A stretch of 64,000 nucleotides of DNA from Uloborus plumipes (lineage: Eukaryota; Arthropoda; Arachnida; Araneae; Uloboridae). How positions within the stretch are numbered: position 1 is the first letter of the stretch; every line of letters begins with the position of its first letter. The notes beneath the pieces were generated by a model. The model was not told where the DNA came from. It did not search any database and saw only the letters and a list, made by a program, of their open reading frames with translations. Of this stretch, positions 32,124-42,419 are shown in pieces. Location: assembly GCA_038373865.1 (NCBI GenBank), contig JAXGGA010001084.1, positions 62,001-126,000 of the forward strand, written 5' to 3'. The translations under genes and the position numbers were made by a program.

Positions 32124-32599
32124 GTAGACACACTACAAACTATTTATAATGGCTAATCTCAGTGATAATTACAATACTTTTTTCATTTTTTTTTACTTCT
32201 TATGTTGTATGATTTTTATTTCTTTATTTTTTGATACTTTTTCACTTCGGTATTTTTTTTTCCTTCTGCTGAGATTGACATTTCTATGGAATGACCCGTA
32301 ACAAATTCAAAAATTTGCGTATTTATTGCCTTTAAGGCGGAACAGAGCTCGCCGGTTCAGCTAGTTTAATATATATTTTTTAAAGTGCTTTGCTTCGCTT
32401 TTCACTAAAAGATATAAATAAATGTGGTACCATTTAGCAAATGTATACGCATTTTTAAAATATAGAGATTGATCACTTTTACAATGAACGATGCATATTG
32501 TGTTGTAAAACAGCAGTCGAAAACTTAGTACCATGAAATGAGTAAAAATAAACAACGTTTAAAAAGTACAAATAACTACGAATAAAAGAGTTTAAAACT

Positions 32600-32655
32600 C
32601 AGCAAACAGCTGTTTCGGGATTATAAACTGCAAGCCCCATCATCAGTGCATAAAA
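32600..32655 (-). ncRNA. Hammerhead-like motif with damaged stem II
   Basis: On the minus strand: CTGATGA core, T, GGGGC, loop, then ATCCC in place of GCCCC, GAAA, ACAG/CTGT stem III. The core bases are consensus but stem II has lost complementarity, so this copy is probably inactive. Confidence 0.55.
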
Positions 32656-32935
32656 ATAAAAAGACAGGTTCACATGCCAAAGACTGACAAGTAAGTGAAG
32701 CTAAGATGAAAAGAGATGAAGCTAAGATCTGGTCACCTTTTCTCCTTTAAACAAACTCAAATTTTCCCAACTTAAACATCCTGTACAGGAACTTGACAGA
32801 TGGGGGATTTATAGCATTTCTTGTCAATGTAAATTTAATATATTGGACAGACTCGTCGTTCTCTTAAGTTCATCTTAGCTTCACCTGTTCAATTGTCAGT
32901 CTTTGGCATGTGAACCTGTCTTTTTATTCCTTATT

Positions 32936-32995
32936 TTTATGCACTGATGATGGGGCTTGCAGTTTATAGCCCCGAAACAGCTGTTTGCTGAGTTT
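32936..32995 (+). ncRNA. Hammerhead ribozyme motif, near-canonical
   Basis: TGCA leads into the core CTGATGA (32944-32950), one extra T, stem II GGGGC (32952-32956) pairing with GCCCC (32969-32973), GAAA (32974-32977), and a loop-less self-complementary stem III ACAG/CTGT (32977-32984). The predicted cleavage site is after T at 32985, and TGC then pairs back to GCA as stem I. All invariant core bases are present. Stem III of only 4 bp without loop suggests that activity needs a dimer or extra contacts, as described for Penelope-like and retrozyme hammerheads. Confidence 0.7.
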
Positions 32996-33035
32996 TAAAC
33001 TCTTTTGTTCGTATTTATTTGTACTTTTTCAACGT

Positions 33036-33376
33036 ATATTATTTTTTCTCGATACATATTGTGGTTAGCTAGTTGCCTAATTATCCCGCGTTATCTCTGG
33101 CTCCGAATGTGTTGCAGGTAATTATTATCCCGAGAAAACTCGAGTGAAACTAAATGATTATTAAAAAAATGAAAATTCAATTTAAAACCTTTTAATTTTG
33201 TTTTGCTTCGTTTCCCAATATTTAAAAATCAAATTAAAAAATGATTATTTTGCAGTTTTTTTTTTTTCAAAAAATATGTAAGTTTATCGGTTTAAACTCA
33301 AAAAGTAAAGCGCTCTGATGCATTTAGTGCATTCAGTACGTCAGTATCATCCCAGCACAGAAAACAGTAAAAATTC
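33036..33376. other. Interval without recognised feature
   Basis: AT-rich, T-run at 33258-33268; no supported feature. Confidence 0.4.
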
Positions 33377-33711
33377 ATGAAAATTTCTAAACGTTACAGA
33401 ATTTTCAACCAAAGCCAAGTATTGAAGGAGGAACAAGCATACTGCCAGGTAGCCGTGAAAAATGAGGATCCTATCATTAACCGCTCTAAGCTAAAATTGA
33501 AATGCTTGCGAAAGCTACCACGAAAGGAGTTCAATTTGAATGGCAAAGCTGTAGTTATTAGACAGGAGGAGGTATCCCAGTGAGGCATGGCAGGCATAAA
33601 ACTGTCCTCAGAAATAGCAGTGTCTCGAAATATCGCCTTCGTGATAGTAGCGTAGATTTCGATCGATCCCGCCACCACTTTGTTGAACGAGAGGACTAGT
33701 TGTTTTGTCAA
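33377..33711. other. Open stretch with overlapping ORFs on both strands
   Basis: The plus frame 33377-33583 (ATG start, 68 codons, basic: MKISKRYRIFNQSQ to VVIRQEEVSQ) and the minus frame 33394-33711 (105 codons, MTKQLVLSFNKVVAG start) overlap. Neither has a domain I recognise. The stretch lies between the second PLE pair and repeat R2, and is not repeated in the window. Either could be an exon or chance. Confidence 0.2.
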
Positions 33712-33744
33712 GTCAGGTGCGCTAATATTGTCTGCACGTTCTTA

Positions 33745-33970
33745 ATTGAATCGTTTGTTCCAAAAATCAGTCAAGCGACATCATTTCTAATTTTAGGAAA
33801 ACATTTATATTATCGCATTTAATTATTCAATTGCGACTACAACACTTTTTACTCAAAAAAAATGTCGAAATATATAAACATTTGCGTTCAAAATATTGTA
33901 ATACTTATCGAAAAATTTAAAAGAAGGTAAAACAGCTTTTTCAAAACTTTAGAGCTTGTCGATTGATTGC
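33745..33970 (+). repeat. Dispersed repeat R2, copy 2
   Basis: GAATCGTTTGTTCCAAAAAT, CAGTCAAGCGAC, TTAGGAAAACATTTAT, AATTATTCAATTGCG and CACTTTTTACTC align in order with copies at 20520 and 57465. It offers an uninterrupted version of the site into which the pogo-like element at 57531 inserted. Confidence 0.65.
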
Positions 33971-34288
33971 TTTTTTTAATCAACCGTTTGATTGAATCGT
34001 TTCGTTTAGTTAAAAAAAAAGTCAAACGATATATATATATATATATATATTGAAATAAACGGTTTCATTGTATTCCTTTAAAAGAAATCATCAATAAACT
34101 GTCTTACTGATGATGGATCCACAGTACTCCATTGTTTTTAATAGTTCTTGTCCAATGCTTCTCAATACTTTTGGTTCAATGTAGCTTTTGGCACGTTAGA
34201 TTCAGTAAACATTTCAATACTTTTAATTCAATGCATTTTTGGTAATTCCTTTCAATGCTTTTCAATACTTTTGATTTATCTTCTAATC
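33971..34288. other. Interval with short (AT)n
   Basis: (AT)n of about 11 units at 34029-34050; otherwise no supported feature. Phrases such as CAATGCTTTTCAATACTTTTG recur loosely (34151-34275) as a degenerate short repeat. Confidence 0.45.
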
Positions 34289-35430
34289 CTAGTGAACTAG
34301 TTCAGGAACATAAGAATCGTTCAGAGTTAAAGTGGGCATGCCCATAAACAACATGAACCTTCTTTGCTCTGAACGCTTCACATAAGAAGAACCCCAAAGT
34401 GGTTTGAGTTTGATGAGGGGCTCAGAGCTAAAGCTAACCCTGCTACTGTGTTCGGGTCCTTTTCGACCCAAAACAGATTTCATTTGCTTATAAATTTTCG
34501 AGTAACGTTGGTATAACATTTTAACTTCATGAATGTGTTCATTTTCATGTTATATTACACACATATTTTTTTTGTTTTGATTGAAGTATAACCCTACTTG
34601 TCAAAAAAAAGTTTACTAATACTGTGTTCGGGTCCTTTTGGACCCATATGATTAAAAAGCATGTATCAGAGAAAAAAAATAATTTTATGCTTGTTTATTT
34701 TATTCATAATTTATGAAACAATAAATAAAACATTTGTTCATTGTTTTTGTACGTTTTTTAAATATTTTTTAATGGATATCTTCTGTTTTTCTTTCATTCA
34801 TTTTTTTTTCATCTTTTTTTTCTTTCTGAATACCGTTTCTTCCTTTCTATGAATTGAAATCAGTACTAGTGAAAATGTTTCAAGGTTAACTTTCATAGAA
34901 CTGCAAACTCTGCAATTATGCCTATCTGAGGGGAATTCCCTTTTACCCCCTCTCTCCGCCGCTTCCCCCGCACATATGATTCTGTACATAAATCTGTACA
35001 TCTCATACAAATGTTGTACTGTTCGTATTTCCATTTTTAACACTTCTTTTTAAGCTTAAAAATTTCTAGTAAATTTCTTAAAGTGACAGCTTACATAATT
35101 TTGTTAGTTTTCTTTAGTACGAAAACTGGAATTGCTATAATATTTAAATTTTATTTATGTGTTTTCTCGGATTAAATATGTAAAATAAAATACAAAAATT
35201 GAGTGATTTATGTTTGGAAGTTTCTAATAAAATCAAATATAACAATTAAACTCGAAAAAATATAAAAAAAGCGATGTTAGGGAATAAATTACATATGTTG
35301 GGTCCATTTGGACCCGAACACAGTATACGTATGTTCGAGACGAACACAGCAGCAGGGCTAATAAAATCGCCCATGGACTTGATCCACTTTAACTTTGAAC
35401 GCCCCATGTCACTTCAGAACTTGTTCATGT
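34289..35430. mobile_element. Nested TIR elements, 'CTGTGTTCGGGTCC' ends
   Basis: The inner element 34622-35323 has ends CTGTGTTCGGGTCC and GGACCCGAACACAG, flanked by TA (34620-34621, 35324-35325), and each tip folds on itself (GGGTCCTTTTGGACCC). A third copy of the tip, CTGTGTTCGGGTCC, lies outside at 34446. It is matched by a decayed inverse at 35335-35352 (CGAACACAGCAGCAGGG against CCCTGCTACTGTG). This suggests an older, longer palindromic element of the same type that received the inner one. ORFs 34289-34519 (-) and 35274-35501 (+) share GPEHS and are the two arms read in opposite directions. Confidence 0.65.
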
Positions 35431-35438
35431 TGGAAGTC

Positions 35439-36205
35439 CAGTCGATCCCCGCTACAACGCGACCCGACTTACGCGAAACGGCTATAACACAAACTTCTTG
35501 AGAAACGAAATTTTCAAACAACGTGAATTCCTCTCATGTACTGTCTGATTTTCTTCGGTAAAACCTTCCGTGTATTTACGCATGCGTCAAGTCTTCTCTG
35601 ATCTTACCAAAATAGTGGTGATAGGTAAGACAACAATAAGAGGAAGAATAATAAGAAGCATTTTGTGCCGCATCAAACAACGTAGAACGATGCTCATTTC
35701 GAATACATAGTTTAGTTAAATGTGTCTAAAGGATAGCAAATGAAAGTTTTGAAATGAAAACTTCAGAAAGTTCCCACTCATAACCCATGACCCCCTTTTT
35801 AAGTGGAATGGTTCGCGAGTGTTAGGTGCGGCTTTCACGGACGGACAGTAACGCGAACTTTTCGGAAAGGAAACGCTGGGCGTAAGCATTGGACTAGGTT
35901 AGAGATCAAATTTTTGCTTCGTGATGGACTTTGATCCATTTAGCACTACTGAAAGTGGAAGTTCGCACAGTCTAAACATCGCTTTGACTCAGCGTATTCA
36001 AATAACCATTCCGTAATTATCTGTGTAAGGAACGGAAATATAAAAAGTTAAGAGATGGTTCAAAACGGTGTGAGGGGTGTTTACAAATGCCTAAAATAAT
36101 TGGGGGTGAATAAAAATCCGTATTCATACATTTTTCTACAACGCGAAATGCCGAATGACGCGAGGAGTCTTGGAATGCATCCCTCGCGTAAGTCGAGGAT
36201 AGACT
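35439..36205. mobile_element. pogo/Tigger-like element, eroded
   Basis: The left end CAGTCGATCCCCGCTACAAC and the right end TAAGTCGAGGATAGACT are imperfect inverted repeats of Tigger style (AGTCKATCCYCG consensus). Subterminal ACGCGAAACGGC and ACGCGAAATGCCG are likewise inverted. The right flank is ATA; the left flank is not TA, so the insertion is old. No transposase domain recognised. Confidence 0.55.
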
Positions 36206-36495
36206 ATACAGGGTGTTCTTTTTTACCTGCATTACCTTTATTTTCACACATTATCCTTTAGCCTCTAAAGGGGGTATCACTTATAGGAAAATTCGTTATA
36301 CCCTACTCCCAATTCCACTGCAACATCAACTTTTCATTCAACTACCTGCCAGAAATAGCGTTGCATATGAATGTTTTCTGGCCATAGTTGATTGAAGAGT
36401 AAAAGTTGCGGTTGAATTTTGAGTTAGCTTGTACGAATTTTCTTATGTGTGATACCCCCTTTAGGGGTTAAAGGATAATGGAAATGAATCTTATT
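36206..36495. repeat. Foldback repeat with arms of about 60 bp
   Basis: The arms 36234-36298 and 36432-36490 are inverted copies (CCTTTAGCCTCTAAAGG within GGGGGTATCAC on the left; GTGATACCCCC and TAAAGGATAATGG on the right). Each arm also has its own small palindrome CCTTTAG.../CTAAAGG. CAGGGTGTTCTTTTT at 36210 may be the outer tip. No gene; probably a foldback transposon. Confidence 0.6.
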
Positions 36496-36499
36496 TAAT

Positions 36500-37671
36500 A
36501 TAGTAAGTTACGAAACAACTTATTTTTATGTCACATTTTCATTGGATGCTTACTTAGTTTCGAAAGAAAAGGCAGTGGAGTTTTATTTAGAAACCTCTAA
36601 CTGTTTCACTTCATTAAAAATAACATGGTCATACTACTGGAATAGTTTTACTCAAACTAATAGTTGTTATTGCTATAATAAGAATATTTGTTTCAGATTA
36701 TACTATTCTAACAAAAATATTCAAATTTACATTAAAATACAATTAATGGGGGGGGGGGCGGAAATGCTGTCTAGTACATCATTGAGCATGAACAGGACAA
36801 TGAGCGTTTGAGTTATTGAAAGAAAAAAAATGTAATTATATGCAATTTTTTTTTTTTTTTTGAAAATTTCAAATGTCTAAAATTTTTGGCTTTTAATTTA
36901 ACATTTATTAGAAAATACAAACGATAATTTTTTTATTTTACTAATCTTTGAAAGTATTCACATAATTTGGAGCTATTTGGACGGTGTTATGAAATAATGA
37001 TTCAACCAACAAAAATTTAAAAATGTATTTTCCACATACTTTAGTAAAAAAAACTGACTTACTATGGGAAGCAAAAATGATTGAAAGCCAAATTCTGTAT
37101 TACAATGCCATCTAGTGAACAAAATATCAACCCATTTCTAAGAGACGGGGAACTTTTGGGAAGCTTCAAACGCAATTTACTTAAAACTATTACTTCGCGG
37201 ATTGACTCATTTTTGCGTAACACCGTCTATTTAATAAAAAAAATACTATAAGAAGAATTAATTTAAAAACAACTCATTTCAGATGTTTTGATGTCGTAAT
37301 GTAACGATGTCGATTTCATCCATCATTAGAGTTCCGTTATGTATTTCAAAGATGCAGTATCATTAATTATCATGAAAGTCACAGTAATTAGTGGGTATTT
37401 AAGTATTGCAATTAGGAGAAGAATTTTGCATAAATTCAAGATTCAAGCCATTTGAACTGAATTAGCATGAAACGTAAGGCATCCTCAGAATTTTTTATGT
37501 CATACGAAGTTTTCACTACCCGAAAATCATTTCTCTTTTCATAAAGATATTACAACACTTTTTTCAATAAACACTTTTAATCAATAAATTTAGAATTACA
37601 TTACTTCTAGTTTTTAAACTTATTGAATGTGAGACACGGGCCAATTTTTGTGTACTGTTAGGGAAATTCTA
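36500..37671. other. Interval without recognised gene
   Basis: ORF 36542-36811 has low-complexity character and ends over a G-run (36749-36758). TATTTGGACGGTGTTATG (36973) and TAACACCGTCTATTTAATA (37219) form a loose inverted pair that could be a decayed TIR. Confidence 0.4.
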
Positions 37672-37679
37672 GCAGAACC

Positions 37680-37921
37680 CAAGGGCGGATCCAAAAAAAT
37701 TTTAAGGAAGGGGCGATGGATATTTCTTTCTTTTTTTTACTATGCATACTGGTTTATAAATATTATTCACAAATTATTTGGACCTCAATTTCCATAAACC
37801 TTCTTCCCCCTACTTCATTAAAACTAGCATAAAGTTGCAGTTTTAGAACTTCAATATCGAAAATCTACCGGGGTCCCTCAAGGGATCGCCCCCATGGCCC
37901 CCTCCCTCTTATCCGCCCCTG
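37680..37921. mobile_element. hAT-like MITE with 8-bp TSD
   Basis: The ends CAAGGGCGGATCC and TTATCCGCCCCTG are inverted with small differences. The flanks are GCAGAACC (37672-37679) and GCAGAACA (37922-37929), an 8-bp duplication with one change. G-rich left and C-rich right interior (GGAAGGGGCGATGG; GGGATCGCCCCC) also pair. No transposase. Confidence 0.88.
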
Positions 37922-38117
37922 GCAGAACAGTACAGGATATGGTCATACTCTCCCCTCTCGTTTTGTTTTTTTTTCGTAATACACTTGCCACAGACTACTA
38001 AGTTTGCAATATCTGCCAAAGTAAAAAGTTCCGTAGCAGAAAAAAATGCAGCGCTTTTCCACTAAACAACACAAAAACGACGAAATTGGCCATTAATACT
38101 ACAACGATAAGTACGGT

Positions 38118-38225
38118 CCCATGTAGCACAAATAAGTTTTAAACCTTTTATAAACGTTTTTAAGCGGTTCTTACAACGTTAATAACCATTTTACAACCTT
38201 AAAAAAACGAAATGTGCTACTTGGG
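38118..38225. mobile_element. 108-bp MITE, CCCAAGTAGCAC family, copy 2
   Basis: CCCATGTAGCACA ... TGTGCTACTTGGG. The interior is inverted relative to the 4594 copy (GTTAATAACCATTTTACAACC). No clear target duplication. Confidence 0.85.
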
Positions 38226-39468
38226 GTATTGTGTAGTCTATTGTCACTGTTTTTCCATTCAACCGATATCTTACAATCTCAGAGTTGCATCCTCCAATCT
38301 GTCGTATTTGATGAAATGGCTTCGTAGGAAATGCTCCGACGAAACATTCCGTCAAACTGATAAAAATGATTTGAAATTTAAGCATGAATTCCTGACCGAA
38401 CGAGGAAAGAATCGTCGTAAATGACGAAACTTGTCTAACGATAGAACAATTCTCGAAAAAACGATGCATTTCTGAAAGAACGTTATGTAGTATTTTTCAA
38501 AAATAGTTATTCTGCAAAAGTGATATCTTCAGCGGAGCTCAAATTCAGAAATTACTTTTTAAAATTTTGCATCTCTATGTATTTTATTCAGGTGCCACCT
38601 TTTTCAAAAAATACTTCAATTTCTAAAATGACCGCAAAGCATTGGATTTAGGGAAAACACTCTCTAACGAAACATCTGCTGATAATAGATCAATTTTCTT
38701 AAAACGTGCAGATACGACTTTTGTGTAGTGTAGTGCTTTCAAGATGCTGTGAGAAGGAAAATAAGTTTCGTTAAATTTACATTACCGTTCCGCTGGGCAT
38801 AATCATCAAATCCGATATTTAAGCGGCACTGTTTCAATTCTCATTCTAATGTCGTTACAATCTTTCTGCTACTCAGTTGACTCGTCATTTAAAAGCCCAC
38901 TTGTGAATGATCATCTCCAAATAGACATTAGTGAATTCTTTCGAGTCTCTATACATTTCAGTTGGGACGGAAATTTAAGTACTAATAAAATTCCTGCGAT
39001 ACATTTAAAGGTCTTTATGTCACCTATTTCGCTTAATAAAAGTGTTTCAAAGCATAATTAGTGTAGTTGCAGTTTAAGCGACTACCTTCAAATTGATTAT
39101 ATTAAGCTATTTTGTTTTATTGGCGTTATTATGAATGAAGCAGATAATTGAGAGCTAGTTTTAGGGCAAGTCATATAATTTAAACGTATTGGAGGGAGCG
39201 GGCACAGTGGGGTAGTTTTCATTTCTCTTATTACACTTTTTTCAATTTTAGTGAAAAAAATTTAAATTGCTGAACATGACCTCTTCAGCGGCTAATGTAT
39301 TTAATTTATGACTTTTTCCACGAAATATTCTTTTGAAAAAAGAATGATTTTCGAATGGCCCTTAAGTTGTCCATCTCTGCCCCCAGTGGGGGCACAGTGG
39401 AACAAGGGGGTACAGCGGTATTTTGAGAGAGGGTCATAAAAACTAGCTATACAGTAACAACATAATAT
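38226..39468. other. Interval without recognised gene
   Basis: ORFs 38191-38469 (-, overlapping the MITE end), 38212-38424 (+) and 38849-39061 (+) show no domain. GCACAGTGGGGTAG (39200) and GGGGGCACAGTGGAACAAGG (39387) are similar phrases that may be decayed ends of one repeat type. Confidence 0.4.
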
Positions 39469-39470
39469 TA

Positions 39471-40970
39471 CACTGCGATGCAAAAGTTTAGACAAAATGC
39501 AAATATATGAATAAAAAGAAAACTACTCGGCGAAATGCTTTCAAATTTAACACTGCAGGCAGACAATATGGTCTCAAATACGTGTCTGGAGTTTTTAAAA
39601 ATATAACTGAAACGAAAATCGGAAATTACGAAAGACATTTTCTTTTTCATTGTTGCAAAAGTTTAGACAAAATTCAGATTCTATGCAAATATCCCTTGAA
39701 GTGTGAGTGGTGAAGGGAAGGCGGGACTTTTTTCTTCGACTAGAAAGTGCAGAGATTGCTCAATGAAGAAACAAACTCTCTGTAGTTCTGTAGAGAAGAT
39801 GAGAAAGTTTGGAAACCGAAATTTGAAAATGAAAGTCCTTTGCTAATTTTTCGTCTTTATGCCCAAATATGGTAGTACGTTGTTTTTTACTTGATGGAGA
39901 GCAAATTCAGACGTGCGTATCGATCAAAAAGGCCAACAAAAATTATATTTTTTAAGGATGAAGGAACTGAAAAAACGGCTCAAACTGACGATTTACCCCT
40001 TAAAACAAAACTTTAACTCCAGTCAAAAACAGCACGTGACAGAATAAGTAGATGAACAACTGAATCGGGCTGCATAAAAAAAAACAAAGAATTGTGCTTG
40101 AACCGATTCGGAAATAGTTTCCCAAATAAGCCAGATTTTAATGGGAAAAGAAGCCCATGTATCATCGTAACTAAAAAATGAAGGTTTCTTTCTCTGATGA
40201 AAATTATTAAAATTTGGATCGCCTTGATTTTATTATAATTCTACTGGCGTGACTTCAGAAAAGATCCAATGAGCATATGCTGTGCAGCTTTGACCAATAA
40301 AATCTGGCATATTTGGGACACTGTGTCCGAAAAGGCTTACGCACAATTCTTTGTTTTTTTTATGCATCCCGATTGAGTTGTTCATCTACTTATGCTGTTT
40401 TTGACCCAAGTTGAAGTTTTGTGGGATTAAGGGGCGAATCGTAAGTTCAAGCCATTTTTTCAATTCCTTCATCCTTAAGAAATATAGGTTTTCTTGGCCT
40501 TTTTGATTGATACACGCATGTCTGAATTTGCTCTCCACGAAGTAAAAAGCAATGTACTACCATACTAGGATCGATTTAAAAGACTAAAAATTAACAAAGG
40601 GCGTTCATTTTCAAATTTCGGTTTCCAAACTTTTTCATCTTCTTTACACGACAACTACCGAGATTTTGGTATTTTGATTCTACATTGAGCAATCTCTGCA
40701 CTTTATAGTCGAAGAAAAAAGTCCCGCCTTACCTCTACCAATCACATTTCAAGGGATATTTGCATAAAACTTGTGTCTAAACTTTGGCAACAGTGATAAA
40801 AAATGTCTTTTGTAATTTCCGATTTTCATTTTGGTTATATTTTTTCAAAACTCCAGACACTATTTGGGAACATACTTTGGGACCAGCAGTGGAAATTTGA
40901 AAGCATTTCGCCGAGTAGTTTTTTTTTTATTCATATATTTGCATTTTGTCTAAACTTTTGCATCGAAGTG
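39471..40970. mobile_element. 1.5-kb palindromic TA-target element
   Basis: The tips CACTGCGATGCAAAAG and CTTTTGCATCGAAGTG are inverted, flanked by TA (39469-39470, 40971-40972). Inversion continues almost to the centre: GCATTTCGCCGAGTAG near the outside, AAAAGTCCCGCCTTAC, TAAGTAGATGAACAAC halfway, and AAGCCAGATTTTAATGG against CCAATAAAATCTGGC next to the centre at about 40200-40250. Thus each arm is 700 bp or more with a small loop. A TA target suggests Tc1/mariner-like mobilisation. ORFs 39468-39713 and 40803-41003 are the same arm read twice, not genes. Confidence 0.88.
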
Positions 40971-40972
40971 TA

Positions 40973-41727
40973 CTATTGTGATATACGTAGTACACAGCAT
41001 TGAAAGCAGTTTTTGACGGACAAGATTAAAAATTAGTTATAATGATAAAGCACATGCAAAAGCTCAAAAAATATTCGTAAAATACCGTTTGATACATCGA
41101 AAATAATTAAATACCGGTAAATAATACATGAAAGCAGTCAAGATGTAATATTTCCTTTTGTTGCTTTCGAAACGCCAAAAGCTAATTTCGCATTGCTGTT
41201 GCAAATAAGACTCAGAATAATGTATTCAGATTACAATTCAAAAGAACTATTCGTTACTTATAAAATAATAATATCAGCAGATAAATGCCCTAGCAAATGC
41301 ACTCTTTGAAGGTGCATGTAAATGCCACTGAAAATACAGTTGAAATAACACCTCATTAAACTCTATGTTCATTAATAGTTTAACTTTAAATCATGAGATT
41401 TTAAAACACTTTGCATCATTAAAAAATGCATAATTTGTAATGGAAAATGTTTGAGGTACATTGGGTTCTACTGCAGTATTTTTAAATCAAGAGCTAAATG
41501 TTGCACACAATCTATTAATGAAGCAAAAAACTTCACATGTATGCCATTAAGAAAGTCTCAGCTTAAAACTAATTCATCGATATTGATTATTAAATAATAA
41601 TTTATGCCTAAATTCAATAAAAAAGAAGTAAATTTTGCATCAATTAGGCAACTGATAAGAAAAAGTCTTAAAGGGCTGCAGCTTCCCTACAAGATGAAAA
41701 GTGATATTGGCTACTTCGAATTATAGG
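40973..41727. other. Interval without recognised feature
   Basis: No gene, RNA or repeat boundary that I can support. Confidence 0.4.
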
Positions 41728-42419
41728 AACAATAGGGTAGTTGTGACCTATTGAATATCCCTTTTTTAACTACTAGATATTATTAAGAGGCTTACAAAAC
41801 ACAAAAATTCACCATTGCCGAATTTTAAAACACAACGGTTGATTCTTAATGATTTTTTTTAAAAACCCATGCGCAAAAACAAGCGCTCCTTAAAACCGAA
41901 ACCCGTGACGTCACATGGCAGTAACTTTCAGCCTTTCATCCATAAAAATTGGATTTTTTGCTATATTATCGTTTCATTGCGGGATTTTCTCCTTCTGTAA
42001 TCAATACCTTAAAGTCTACTAATTCACTATTTAAAACTGGATTTATCAAAGAGCAATCCAATACCCTGCTAGGGGTGATTGTTTTGATATTTTTTGGCGA
42101 AATCCGTATTCAAATTTTTAGAACGCATCACTTGGCGAGAAAAAAAAAATTACGGCAGTGCAGAGCGAACAACAGTGCGGAAGCCGGAGAAACCGGTTTC
42201 TCGAGCTCCTCGCATCTAAAGCTTCTCGCTCTTTCTTCGCCTTAGTAGAAAGTTCAAAAGCGCCAACTAGTGCCCAGTGACGTCACGGCCGCTTGAAATT
42301 TAAAAATTATTTTAAAAAAAACTACTTGTCGCAGCGCAAAAATTTTTTCGCCGTTGATGTTCATGTATGTTGCTCTATCATATAAAAATAAAATTGAAAA
42401 ATCGAAAACTTCCCTATTC
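41728..42419. repeat. Possible MITE with AATAGGGWAGTT ends
   Basis: AATAGGGTAGTT (41730) and AACTTCCCTATT (42408) are inverted. The interior has two TGACGTCAC sites (41906, 42279), ACCGGTTTCTCGAGC and (A)n-rich parts, so the 98-codon ORF (41949-42245) is probably repeat sequence. No target duplication found. Confidence 0.4.

Larger units (their letters stand above)
29019..32297. mobile_element. TTAA-flanked TIR element ('GGGTCATTCC' ends) inside the Helitron
   Basis: The ends are GGGTCATTCCATAG and CTATGGAATGACCC, a perfect 14-bp inverted repeat. The flanks are TTAA (29015-29018) and GTAA (32298-32301), suggesting a TTAA target with one decayed copy (Kolobok- or piggyBac-like; inference). 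Near the left end GTGACTAACGTAAC or a one-base variant occurs four times (29032, about 29212, about 29408, about 29423), possible binding sites. Most of its length is now the insertion 29462-32123. Confidence 0.65.
27886..32364 (+). mobile_element. Helitron, internally deleted and with nested insertions
   Basis: The 5' end TCTATATATATAAAAG (preceded by A) continues into AGAACGGCTGTACCGAT, typical of arthropod Helitrons. The 3' end has a short hairpin GGCG...CGCC (32337-32354) and then CAGCTAG before T, that is, the CTAG-T form with an A/T target. A second 5'-end-like copy starts near 28622 after a (TA)n tract, and the block CGACATAAAGCACACGTTC is present twice (about 28095 and 28460), so 5' ends are duplicated. 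Only the C-terminal helicase segment remains; the HUH Rep domain is absent. Two further elements (29019-32297 and, inside it, 29462-32123) separate the helicase from the 3' end. Confidence 0.8.
32553..33035. mobile_element. Second Penelope-like terminal-repeat pair, inverted
   Basis: Arms of about 160 bp (32553-32713 and 32868-33035) are inverted copies around a spacer of about 155 bp. Shared blocks are AAAAGTACAAATAA / TTATTTGTACTTTTT, GAGTTTAAAACTCAGCAAAC and its inverse, and CATGCCAAAGACTGAC / GTCAGTCTTTGGCATG. Both arms carry a hammerhead-type motif. No target duplication was found and no reverse transcriptase is present. Arrangement and motif match the pair at 18641, but the sequence differs, so it represents another PLE subfamily. 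Confidence 0.68.

Noticed and set aside
39507..39713. Small ORFs 39468-39713 and 40803-41003
   Set aside because: They are opposite arms of one palindromic element; shared peptide content reflects the inverted repeat.
41949..42245. 98-codon ORF
   Set aside because: Lies in a probable MITE with TGACGTCAC sites and A-runs; no domain.
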